The position numbers and the translations under genes are program-made. From a virus, in IMG/VR virus record IMGVR_UViG_3300010157_000056, positions 1-64,000 of that record: DNA of 64,000 bases; one strand, given 5' to 3'. The notes under the pieces were generated by a model. That model was given only the letters and a program-made list of their open reading frames with translations, did not search any database and was not told the origin of the DNA. The stretch's first letter is position 1, and each line of letters starts with the position of its first letter. Positions 38,802 through 50,700 of this stretch are shown piece after piece.

Positions 38802-40595
38802 TTATATAGTAAGTGTTCCGCTTGAGTTGAATGTATATATATTATATCCACCTGTTGATGTATATGTTGCATTTGTATTTGCAGTAGCAGGATAATAGTT
38901 AGCAGAAGAAAATCTAATAATAACAGTACCAGACCCACCAGCGGCACCTGATCCGCTAACTGATCCGGACTGATTACCACCTGCACCACCACCACCTCCA
39001 GTATTGGTAGAGCCAGCAGTTCCATTGTATGAGCTGTTTGAATATCCACCATTACCGCCGCCACCAGCACCACCTCGACCGTAAGTGTTTCCAGCGTTGG
39101 CGCTTTCAAATCCACCTCCTCCTCCTCCTGCAAAGTAAGTAGATGTAGTAGTAATAATTGATTGATATCCAACACCCCCTGTACCTGCACTAAGAGCAGT
39201 TGCGCCACCGGCATAACCAGCACTACCAGCACCGCCGCCACCGCCACCCAATCGGCCACCATTGCCTGCACCACCGGCATTGCCAAATCCACCACTAGAA
39301 TTTGTAGATTGTGTACCACCGCCACCTGCGCCGCCACTACTATCAGATCCAGCACCGCCGCCACCGGATGCACCTGCGATACCGGCTCCACCTTGCCAAG
39401 TCCCACCGCCACCCCCACCTAACCCTGTGTTGAATGGTGAAAGAGTATTTGTCATGGCTGCACTACTAACTGCGGTAAGAACAATGCCATTACCTGAATT
39501 ATCTATAAATGTAGAGTTTTGTAAAGTTAATAAACTGGTATTGGTAATAGCAGTTAATGCCGCTCTAGATGGAGTGAATCCACTAGTATAAAGTGCTGTT
39601 CCTTTCAATACTCGTAGGTTGGACATATATACATTCATGAAAGGGCCCGATGCCCCATTTCCTGATCCAATTTGACCAGTACCTTGTACAAAACTGTATG
39701 CATTAGTTGCAACGGTATTAGCAACACCATTTATATATATTGTCATATTACCAGAACTACGAACGGCTGCAATATGAGTCCATGCACCAGTTGATATTGC
39801 AGCCGTATTTGATAATACTGTAGAATTGTTAGTTATTGCAATAGTTGACCCGGTTCTAAAGTTAAGATGAAAATCTCCCGCAGTAAAAATTTCTGGCGAA
39901 CCAGAAGGTGCTACATTTACATAAAGCCAGCATTCTACTGTAAAGTCTCCAGTTCCGAATGCTAATGCGGCATTACTAGGAACGGTTAGATATTGACTAG
40001 TACCATTTAATGATAGCGAATATTCAGTAGGTCCAACGATTGATGAATTAACGCCAGTGCCTCCCGCTCCACCAGTTCCGGCGGTACCACCTGCACCTAC
40101 AGTTACAGTGATTACTGATCCAGGGGTAACAGTATAGGCTGATGATACTACAACTCCACCGGCACCACCACCTCCACCTAATAAAAAACCGCCGCCACCG
40201 CCACCGCCGACTACCAAATATTGAACTGAAGTTGCAGTAGTCTGATCAGCCACAGGAACTGTTTCAGTAATATGTGTGCCAAATACATTAAAACTAGTAG
40301 AACTATTACTAGAACTCACTGATATTACATCAGTTTGCGCTAAAGTTAGTCCCATTGTTACACCAATAGTGTCTGATGCAGGAATAGCAGCATTATAATT
40401 AATGTAATGTTTAGGATCAATAGTTGCACCAAATGGGCGCACGGCAATACTATAAGTTGCTGTACTTGCGGCTTGATTACATACAGTTATAGTGGATATT
40501 ATTGCATTCGTACTAGCAGGTACTGTGTATAATGTGGTTAATGTGGAGGCAGCAGGGTTTGCTTGACCTAACACTTTGTAGTAATAGTATGACAT
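38802..40595 (-). CDS. modular fibre: N-terminal sandwich, glycine-rich and LamG-like domains
   Basis: A 597-residue protein. Residues 1-112 are the KVLGQANPAA module. Residues 125-190 form a glycine-rich unit (QYLVVGGGGGGGFLLG). Residues 200-365 make a LamG-like lectin sandwich (SLNGTSQYLTVPSN; DFTVECWLYV; YMSNLRVLKGTALYTSGF). Residues 395-597 are a second glycine-rich region closing with YNIYTFNSSGTLTI. The lectin domain is inserted within the glycine-rich region, the same nesting seen in the giant adhesins, so lectin cassettes appear to be swapped in and out. Confidence 0.8.
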   Translation of the reverse strand: MSYYYYKVLGQANPAASTLTTLYTVPASTNAIISTITVCNQAASTATYSIAVRPFGATIDPKHYINYNAAIPASDTIGVTMGLTLAQTDVISVSSSNSSTSFNVFGTHITETVPVADQTTATSVQYLVVGGGGGGGFLLGGGGGAGGVVVSSAYTVTPGSVITVTVGAGGTAGTGGAGGTGVNSSIVGPTEYSLSLNGTSQYLTVPSNAALAFGTGDFTVECWLYVNVAPSGSPEIFTAGDFHLNFRTGSTIAITNNSTVLSNTAAISTGAWTHIAAVRSSGNMTIYINGVANTVATNAYSFVQGTGQIGSGNGASGPFMNVYMSNLRVLKGTALYTSGFTPSRAALTAITNTSLLTLQNSTFIDNSGNGIVLTAVSSAAMTNTLSPFNTGLGGGGGGTWQGGAGIAGASGGGGAGSDSSGGAGGGGTQSTNSSGGFGNAGGAGNGGRLGGGGGGAGSAGYAGGATALSAGTGGVGYQSIITTTSTYFAGGGGGGFESANAGNTYGRGGAGGGGNGGYSNSSYNGTAGSTNTGGGGGAGGNQSGSVSGSGAAGGSGTVIIRFSSANYYPATANTNATYTSTGGYNIYTFNSSGTLTI

Positions 40596-40604
40596 ATTTT
40601 AAAA

Positions 40605-41798
40605 TTAGAAAGTGATTGATCCAGAACCGGTAAATTTGTATACCTTATATCCGCCTGATACCGCATATGTAGGACTACCTGTAGTAATAGTTGCTGCTGT
40701 ATTACCTATATCAGGATATCGAATAATTACAATACCCGAACCTCCTTGCCCACCAGCAGCATAATAGCCACCACCACCTCCGCCACCGCCGGTATTAGTA
40801 GTTCCATTTGGTGAAGCGTTTGAGTTGCCGCCACCCCCCAATCCACCTACAGCCTGTTGACTTCCAAGTCCACCACATCGTGCGCCAGCGCCACCACCTG
40901 CAATATAATATGTACCTGTGGTAAGAACACCGGCACTTGCTGATGCTAATAGGTCTGAGTATATTGATGCTCCATTGCCGCCGGCACCTGGTTGTCCAGC
41001 ACCATTGGATGAAAATCCAGTTGTACCGGCGCCACCGCCACCGCCGCCACCACCATTAAGTGACCCATATCCGCCATTATTACCTTGACCAACAATACCT
41101 GCTCCAGGTATAGTTTCAGTAGTACCACCTGCATCACTACCACCACCACCTGATCCCCCAAAAACAAATCCAGGACTAGTGCCACCGGAACGGCTAAAGC
41201 CACCACCACCACCACGTGCAAAAATATTTAATGCGCCGCCGACTATTGAACTAATAGTACCGGTACTACCCGGGGTTCCATCTCCATTAGTAGTCCCGCC
41301 TGAACCAACAGTGATAGTGTATACAGTACTTGATGTTATTGCAGTAGCACCATTATATAGTACGCCGCCTGCACCGCCACCTCCTGAGCCATTACCGCCT
41401 CCGCCACCACCTGCGGCTACTATTAGATATTCAATAGTGCTTGGAACGGTTACAGTTGTAGTTATTTCAGAACCAAATAGGTTGAAACTTGTCAAAGTAT
41501 TACTAGCAGAGACATATACTACATCAGTAGTAGCCAATGTTATGCCTATAGTTAATGCAATAGTTTCCTGTGCAGCAATACTAGCATTATATGCAATATA
41601 ATGTTTAGGAACTATTGTGGCGCCACCTGGACTAACTGCAATACTATATGTTCCTACACTGGCTGTTTGATTACATATTGATAATGTTGATACTACCGCA
41701 CTTGCATTAGCAGGTACTGTATATAAAGTAGCAGTCGTTGTAGCAGTTGACAGTGCAACTCTGCCTAAAACCCTGTATGATGTTGATAAAACTCCCAC
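40605..41798 (-). CDS. modular fibre: N-terminal sandwich plus glycine-rich domain, GTG start
   Basis: A 397-residue protein starting with GTG immediately after the stop of the 3193-residue fibre. Residues 1-118 are the YRVLGRVALSTATTTATLYT module, paralogous to those of the next two genes. The rest is glycine-rich: EYLIVAAGGGGGGNG, VLYNGATAI, YTITVGSGG, SIVGGALNIFARGGGGGF, GIVIIRYPDIG and a closing YKVYKFTGSGSITF. There is no LamG domain. It is the simplest full-length member of the family, a probable fibre or fibre tip. Confidence 0.8.
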   Translation of the reverse strand: MGVLSTSYRVLGRVALSTATTTATLYTVPANASAVVSTLSICNQTASVGTYSIAVSPGGATIVPKHYIAYNASIAAQETIALTIGITLATTDVVYVSASNTLTSFNLFGSEITTTVTVPSTIEYLIVAAGGGGGGNGSGGGGAGGVLYNGATAITSSTVYTITVGSGGTTNGDGTPGSTGTISSIVGGALNIFARGGGGGFSRSGGTSPGFVFGGSGGGGSDAGGTTETIPGAGIVGQGNNGGYGSLNGGGGGGGGAGTTGFSSNGAGQPGAGGNGASIYSDLLASASAGVLTTGTYYIAGGGAGARCGGLGSQQAVGGLGGGGNSNASPNGTTNTGGGGGGGGYYAAGGQGGSGIVIIRYPDIGNTAATITTGSPTYAVSGGYKVYKFTGSGSITF

Positions 41799-44700
41799 TT
41801 ATGCACCCATTAATAAAAATGTATTTAATGTATCTACATAGTTAGTACCATTAGTTCCGATAACACCGTTAGCGCCTGCACTGCCAGTATAACCTACAAC
41901 ACTTGCACTGGGTCCAGCAAATGTCCATTCATTTGAGCCCACCTTAAGTAGTGTACCCATGCTATATTGATTATTCAATAATGGAAGATCAGTGGTATGT
42001 AATGTAACACCCACACCTGCTGATATTACCACAGGCCCTAGTCCGTTCTGACTTATATCAACACGCTGGCCAACGGCAAAGTTAACTGAACTTTCCGGTG
42101 GTATAGTAACAGTAGTACCCACAGCATTGTTTATATTAACCAAGTAACCAGAATCAGCTAATACTAGTGTATAAGCAGTACCGGTTTGTGTATTAAACAC
42201 CTGAACTGAAGTAAATCCACCAGCACTACCAGCATATCCACTTGCGGTGCTTGCAGAACCAGTATATCCACTTGCGGTGCTTGCAGAACCTGTGTAACCT
42301 ATTGTACCAGTGCTACCAATTGAACCAGTGTAACCTGCACCAACTGAACCAGTATACCCAATAACGCCAGTACTTGGACCGGCAAATGTCCATTCATTGG
42401 AACCTACTTTGATCAATGTACCAATACTGTATTGATTATTCAATAATGGAAGATCAGTGGTATGTAATGTAACACCCACACCTGCTGATATTACCACTGG
42501 TCCAGCACCATTTTGTGCTATATCAACACGCTGTCCAATACTGAAGTTAACTGAGCTTTCTGGCGGTACTGTAACAGTAGCACCAACAGCATTATTCATA
42601 TTAACTAAAGTACCAGCATCAGTTAATACCAATGTATAGCTAGTACCAGTTTGTGTGTTAAAAGTTTGTACTGAATTAAAGCTGCCGACTCCGCCACCTC
42701 CGGTAAACAATACACCATTTTGATATAAACTACCGCCAAAGTTAATGTTACCACCAATACCAACGCCACCTACAACTTGTAAAGCGCCAGTTGTAGTTGA
42801 TGTTGAAATTGCAGTTGAAGTAATAGTGACTGTACTTACAAATGTAGTAGTATTTGCTACAGATCCACCGGTAAAAGTTGCGCTACCTGTAGCAGTACTA
42901 ACTTGATATCCGTTTAATATAAAGTTTGTGGCAGTAACAGTTCCGCCGGCAACTATACCAAGTCCAACTCCTAATCCACCAGATATAATAACAGCGCCGG
43001 TCGTAGTACTAGTTGATGTAGCAGTACCAGTAACAACTAAATTAGTCATTGTGCTACCAGCATCAATTCTTAATGTACCTGCAAAGAAGTTAGTTGCAGT
43101 TATAACACCACCAACAAACAAACTGCCACCAATGCCAACACCACCGACAACTTGTAATGCACCTGAATTAGTTGAACTTGCATTTGTTGTGTTTGTAACA
43201 GTAGTAATACCTGTAATCACTCCACCTGTAAATGATGATCCTGTTGATGCAGATCCAGTATAACCGGCGCCCGTACTACCAGTATATCCTGTGCCACCCT
43301 GTGGTGTAACAAACAGCCATTCATTTGATCCAGTTTTGATCAATGTACCCACACTATATTGTGTACTTAGTACTGGATAATCAGTTGAGTTTAATGTAAC
43401 TCCACTTGCCCCTACTACTGCAACAATACCTGTACTAGCCTGTTCTATATCTAATCTATGTCCTATAGCAAAATTAACTGAACTTTCTAATGGAATAGTA
43501 ACTGTAACATTTGAAGCATTAGTTAATTTTATCAACTGCCCAGCATCAGTTAATGCCAATGTATAAGTGGTACCAGTTTGTGTGTTAGATGTTTGTACAG
43601 AACTAAAGTTACCAACACTTCCAACATATCCTAAACTACCGGTATAGCCGCTTGCAGTACTTGCTGATCCAGTGTAGCCACTAGCGGTACTTGCTGATCC
43701 AGTGTAACCTAAACTGCCCGTATAGCCAACGCCTGTACTTCCTGTGTAACCTAATCCGCCCTGTGGTGTAACAAACAGCCATTCATTTGATCCAGTTTTG
43801 ATCAATGTACCCACACTATATTGTGTACTTAGTACCGGATAATCAGTTGAGTTTAATGTAACTCCACTTGCCCCTACTATTGCGACATTGCCTGCACTTG
43901 CTTGTTCTATATCTACACGCTGCCCAATGGCAAAGTTAACAGAACTTTCTAATGGAATAGTAACTGTAACGCCTGAAACATTAGTTAATTTAACCAAATC
44001 ACCTGCGTCTGCCAATACCAATGTATAAGTTGTACCACTTTGTGTATTAAATACCTGAACGGCGCTAAAGGTACCAGACACACCTGCACTACCAGTATAT
44101 CCTAAACTACCAGTATATCCTATAGTACCAGTGCTACCAGTATACCCAGAAGCAGTACTTGCTGAACCAGTATAACCCAAACTACCAGTATAACCTATAC
44201 TGCCAGTATATCCAATGGTACCAGTATTGCCTATACTACCAGTATATCCAATAGTACCAATGCTGCCAGTATATCCTATAGTACCAGTATTGCCTATACT
44301 ACCAGTATATCCAGTTGTTCCGGTACTACCAATGCTACCAGTATACCCCACTGATCCAGTATATCCTGTTACGGTACTTGCTGATCCGGTATATCCTGCC
44401 CCACCACCTGTTCCTTGGCTTCCAGTATATCCACTTGCAGTACTTGCTGATCCAGTATAACCAATACTACCAGTATAACCAATACTGCCGGTATAGCCTG
44501 TTACGGTACTTGCAGAGCCAGTGTATCCTACACCAATACTACCAGTATATCCACTTGCAGTACTTGCCGAACCAGTATATCCTCTTGACCCAGTATAACC
44601 AAGTCCACCAGATGGACCTGTAATATTGCCAACATCATTCCATGCACTACCACTCCATACCCATAAGTGCCCAGTATCTGTTGTTATATATCCATCACCT

Positions 44701-47700
44701 GCTGTACCAATATACGAAGTTGGATATCCTGGTAACGCTGCTGAAGTTGAAGTCGACCCTTTAATAGTAACACTGGTTCCGTCAGTACCTTTACTTCCAG
44801 TATAGCCAATACTACCAGTATAACCAGTTGCAGTACTTGCTGATCCAGTATAACCTATACCAATACTACCAGTATACCCAGAGACTGTGCTTGCCGAACC
44901 AGTATATCCTATTGAGCCAGTATAACCAATACTACCAGTATAACCAGTAGCGGTACTTGCTGAACCAGTGTAGCCTATTGAGCCAGTATAACCTATTGAT
45001 CCAGTATAACCTAAACTACCAGTATATCCATACCCCACATTGATACCACCAATGCTAATTGATGTTGCAGTAAATGCTCCGCCAACATATAAATTGCCAC
45101 CAATCCCAACGCCACCTGTTACTACCAATGCGCCAGTAGTTGTTGAGGTTGCAGTAATGACAGTGCTAAATTTAGTCTGACCTACGCTGTCAATACGCAT
45201 ACGCTCAACTGGCGTGGTAGAAGCATCCGGTGTGGTACCAAAGGTTAAGCGACCAGGCGTACTGTTAAGTGCAGGCGTTCCTTCTACTGAGCCAATGATC
45301 GAAGCAGCTTGTTGAAAAGCTGCACCGTCATCAAATTGGAAACGAATACTGGATTGGGATCCATTTGTTGCAGTCGAGTACGTTCCTACAGTACCTGAGC
45401 GAGATTTGTACAAATTCAGACCACCGCCAGTGGCAAGTGTTCCCCAACTGTAAACCCCCATAGCAGGTGAACTGTTAATGGCGGCGCTGCTATGTACTTC
45501 GAGGACATTAACTTGTGTGACCCGTGCAGTGTGACCAATAATCACGGTACCATTACTAGCAATTACAAATGGTGATGCATCAGGATTAGCCTCATCCTCA
45601 ACTACCAGCGCATTACCTGCGCCAAGCTGGGTGATACGTAAGGCTGTGCTGGTGCTGTTTACGTTAACAACACTGGCATCTCCAACATTTAAACTACCGC
45701 CAATACCAACCCCGCCAGTTACAATTAATGCACCAGTTGTGGTACTAATAGAACTTGTGGTATTAGTAATACTAATTGCATTATTGGTTGTAGCACCTCT
45801 ACCAGTAACCGTTTGTAATGTACTGGTATTCCAAATTGTAATAGCACCAGTACTGGTACTTACTGCTGTATCAGTACCAGCAATAATACTGGTTTGATTA
45901 GCAAATTGATTAATGGTAGCAGTGGATAATATTGCTTGCCCGCTTTGATATAATGCACCACCAACATATAAATTGCCACCAATCCCAACACCGCCAGTAA
46001 CAGTTAATGCTCCGGTAATAGTTGAACCACTTGCAGTTGCATTAGTGATTGATATTGCATTGGTAGTTGTAGCGCCTCTACTAGTAACTGTTTGTAAAGT
46101 GCTAGTATTCCAAATTATAATATTACCAGTGCTGGTACTTACTGCTGTGTCTGTACCAGCAATAATACTTGTTTGATTTGCATATTGATTAATGGTAGCA
46201 GTTGTAATAACTTGCTGACCGCTTTGATATAATGCACCACCAATGTATAAATCGCCACCTACACCAATACCACCTGCAACTGTTAATGCGCCGGTAATAG
46301 TTGAGCCACTTGCAGTTGCATTAGTAATACTAATTGCATTAGTAGTAGTATTACCTCTATCAGTGACGGTTTGTAATGTACTGGTATTCCAAATAGTAAT
46401 GTTGCCAGTACTGGTACTAATTGCAGTATCAGTACCGGCAGTTATTGTTGTTTGATTTGCAAAGTTGTTAATTGTAGCAGTTGTAATAACTTGCTGACCA
46501 TTTTGATATAATGCACCACCAATGTATAAATTACCACCAATACCAACACCACCTGCGACTTGTAATGCACCGGTTGAGGTACTAATAGAAACTGTAGTAT
46601 TAGTTAATACAATACTGCCAGTTTTAAAGGTACCATACGCACTGCCTGCAAATGTACTTGTGCCATCTTCTGTTCCGCTAGAATACCATTCTAAATATTT
46701 GGTATCATTGGCTAATACTAATCCGGCATTTTTGTCTGCACCATCGTAATAGTGGAATCTTAATCCGATATCCTTACCGTCATTTACAGCCCATACATTT
46801 CCGGGAGTATTTGGATAATGCAATTCAATAATGTTATCTGTATAAACTGTGTTAGTAGATAATACAAAAGTAGTAGTACCAGCAAATGTTACATTATTTT
46901 GAAATATTGCTTCTCCAGTTACTAATAAAGATTTACCAATACCCAATCCACCTTCTATATAAACAGCATTGCTTGCCACAGTTGATGTACTAGCTAATGT
47001 ATTAGAAAATATAAATGTACTTGTTGTACTTGTAGTTAATCCTTGAGCACCAGTTGCTCCAGTAGCGCCGGTGGCACCGCGTGGACCTTGACCGCCTTGT
47101 ATAGATTTTTCAAGGGCAACATAATCAATCCATGTTCTATGTGCTGTATTACCGAATGACACATGATATATACGAGCAGTAACAGTACCGCTGGAAATAT
47201 AAGGTGCAGGATCGACAGTACCAAGAATGAATTCAAACCAACCAGTTGACCCAGAATAGGTAGTAAACGTATCCCACTGGTTCTGTACATAGTTGTATAA
47301 ATCAATCTCTTGTGTATGGCCTGAATTTTGTGTGTAATTAATGTTTAATACAATACGATTGAAATCAGTGATACCACTAAATCCAATGTAGACAATAAAC
47401 GCAGGTTGTGTTGCTGCATCGTGAATACTGTAGTATCCAAAATTAGTACCAGTGTTGTAATCGTTAAAAGTCCAAACATCACTTACTGCGCCAAAGTCGT
47501 AAGTACCGTAGATGGTGCTAGTTCCAGCAACTGCTACAGATCCGGGATTGTTAGTAATGTAAGTAGCAGTGTGCGTTACTGTTTCTAAATCGCCAGCAAC
47601 AAGGATCTTAGAGTTGTTTATGTAACTGGTAGATGCTGCATATATAGAGCCACCAACGCCCAATCCACCACGTACTACTAATGCACCTGTAGTAGTTGAG

Positions 47701-50700
47701 ATTGATTCAGTGGTTGCAGTATTAAAGATAGCAGTGATATAATTTGAATTTGTACCTGCTACTATGATCTTAACACTAGTATCCAGAGCCATAGTACCTA
47801 TTACCAAGTGACCCGATGTAGGAAGATTACTATTTCCTACTAACAAATAGCCATCATTAGGACCAAGTGCATTACCAAAACTTAATGTAGCAGATCCGTC
47901 CCATCCGCTGCTGGTAATACCCATATCAATGAATGCGCCCGTTTCAGTGACATTGTCTGCGCTTGCAACAATATCGGTACTAGCAATGGCGCCTGCATTA
48001 ATATTTTGTACATTAATTTCCATGTAATCATTAAGATCACCGGTAAATTGTGCCATGGTCTGTGAAAATGGCGTTGCTCCTATAATACCAGCATATAATG
48101 CGCCTGATCCCGAAGTATCACCATAGAAGGTGCCACTGTTAGCTACTAAGGTTGTTAATGTTACGTTGGTTCCGGTGATAGTACCAAAAACAATTAAATC
48201 ACCGTGCAAGTATCCATCACCATTGATATTAAATCCACTGTTACCGCCAATTCCGCCTGCCACATATAATGCATTAGATGCAAATGAACTTGTGCTAGTG
48301 AGAGTATTATCAATTCTAATTTGATTAGTAGTAGTATGACCTCTACCAGTAACCGTTTGTAACGTACTAGTATTCCAAATAGTAATATTGCCAGTACTTG
48401 TACTAATTGCAGTATCAGTACCAGCAGTTATAACTGTTTGGTTTGCATAATCATTAATAGTAGAAGTTGTAATAACTTGTTGGCCATTTTGATATAATGC
48501 ACCGCCAACATATATATCTCCACCAATACCAACACCACCTGCAACTATTAATGCTCCAGTAATAGTTGAGTCACTGGCGGTTGCATTAGTAATTGATATA
48601 GCATTGGTAGTTGTAGCACCTCTATCAGTAACAGTTTGTAATGTACTAGTATTCCAAATAGTAATATTACCGGTACTTGTACTAATTGCAGTATCAGTAC
48701 CAGCTGTGATTACAGTTTGATTGGCAAATGTATTAATAGTTGAAGTAGTAATAACTTGCTGACCATTACTATAAAGAAATGCAGCAGCATAGATACTTCC
48801 GCCTGCCCATAAATCTCCGCCTACACCAGCCCCTCCAGTAACAACTAATGCACCAGTATTAGTTGATGTAGAAGTACTACTATTAACAATATAAATTACA
48901 CCGGTGCCTAAACTAGATGCTGTAGTAGCATTAACTGCTGTAGTTACAACTGTACCAGTATCAAATGCTAATGCATATGATGCTGTAGTAGCGTTAACTG
49001 CTGTGGTTACAACAGTATTGGTATTGAATGCTAATGCATATCCACTTGTAGTTGCATAAAGCGCACTTGCTACTAATAATGTCTGTGTACTATTATAAGT
49101 TAATACCTGACTACTTGAACTATAAATTAACCCATTAACATACAAATTTTCACCAACCCCAACACCACCGGTAATAGTTAATGCACCGGTAGTTGATGAG
49201 GTACTAGAAGCTGTACTAGTAATTGATATAGCATTAGTAGTAGTATGACCACGATCGGTTACAGTTTGAAATGTACTAGTATTCCAAATTGTTACATTGC
49301 CAGTACTTGTACTAATTGCAGTATCAGTACCAGCTGTGATTACAGTTTGATTGGCAAATGTATTAATAGTTGAAGTAGTAATAACTTGTTGGCCATTACT
49401 GTAGATGAAATCGCCGGCATAAATTTTTCCACCAACCCACATATCCTGACCAATACCAACACCGCCTGGCGTAACAATTGCACCAGTAGTAGTTGATGTG
49501 GAGTTTGTACTTGTATTAACAACTAGTCGTTGGTTAATAATAGAAATACCAGATTCACTAGAAAAACCACTTGATGTAGTTAATATTTCTGCATTATTAA
49601 GATACGCAGTATTTGCTACATATAAATTATTACCAACATATAAATCTAATCCAATGCCGGCGCCGCCAACAACTGTAAACGCACCGGTAGCTATTGAATT
49701 TGAATTTACATTTGATTGAACTTCTATCTTACCAGGCGCAGTTAATTTACCATCTGTGCCAAATACCCAATGCTGGGTTCCAGCCCCAATACCCACGTTA
49801 CCTGTACTATAAATATTATCATATCGTTGAGGCAGGGTTCCGCTTACATAACTTACAGCACTATTTACTGCTGTTGAGTACACTGGGCCTGCAGATACAA
49901 ACGTTTCTACATTAAAAACAATGTCATTAGCAGGACTTGTTCCACCGGGGAAAGTTGTTCCAGGAATAGTCAAATTAACACTAGTTGGACCATATCCACC
50001 GGCACCTGCGGCCACACTCATATTGGTAATGGTATTATCCGGTTGTACAGTAAATGTTAAACTTGTTTGTCCATAGGTTACAGGAATAGATGTAAACGTA
50101 GTTGCTACATAATTCCAAATTACTGGATTAAATGTCAATAAGTTACCGACATTTAAATTCTTACCAATACCGACACCACCTTCAATTTGTAATGCGCCAC
50201 TATCAGTTGAGGTAGAATTTGTAGTATTAGAAATTCTAATAATATCAGGACCCAAACTAGTAGCAGTGGTTGCATTAACCGCAGTAGTTACAACTGTACC
50301 AGTATCAAATGCCAATGCATATCCACTTGTGGTTGCAAATGATGCAGTAGTTGCATTAATTGCAGTAGTTACAACTGTACCAGTATCAAATGCCAATGCA
50401 TATCCACTTGTGGTTGCAAATGATGCAGTAGTTGCATTAATTGCATTAATTGCAGTAGTTACAACTGTACCAGTATCAAATGCCAATGCATATCCACTTG
50501 TGGTTGCATAAAGAGCACTTGCTACTAATAGTGTCTGTGTACTATTATAGGTTAATACTTGACTACCTGAACTATAAATTAATCCGCCTACATATACATC
50601 TCTACCAAACCCTGCGCCACCGGCAATAATTAATGCACCAGAGTCAGTGCTAGTAGATTGAGTCGTATTATAGGTACTAATTACATCATCTGTAACAATA

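Noticed and set aside
38765-39418. 217-residue Val/Leu-rich minus-strand frame (and similar ones at 31026-31448 and 32790-33308)
   Set aside because: They are +1 or -1 shadows of glycine-rich genes, where GGT GGT becomes GTG GTG (valine).
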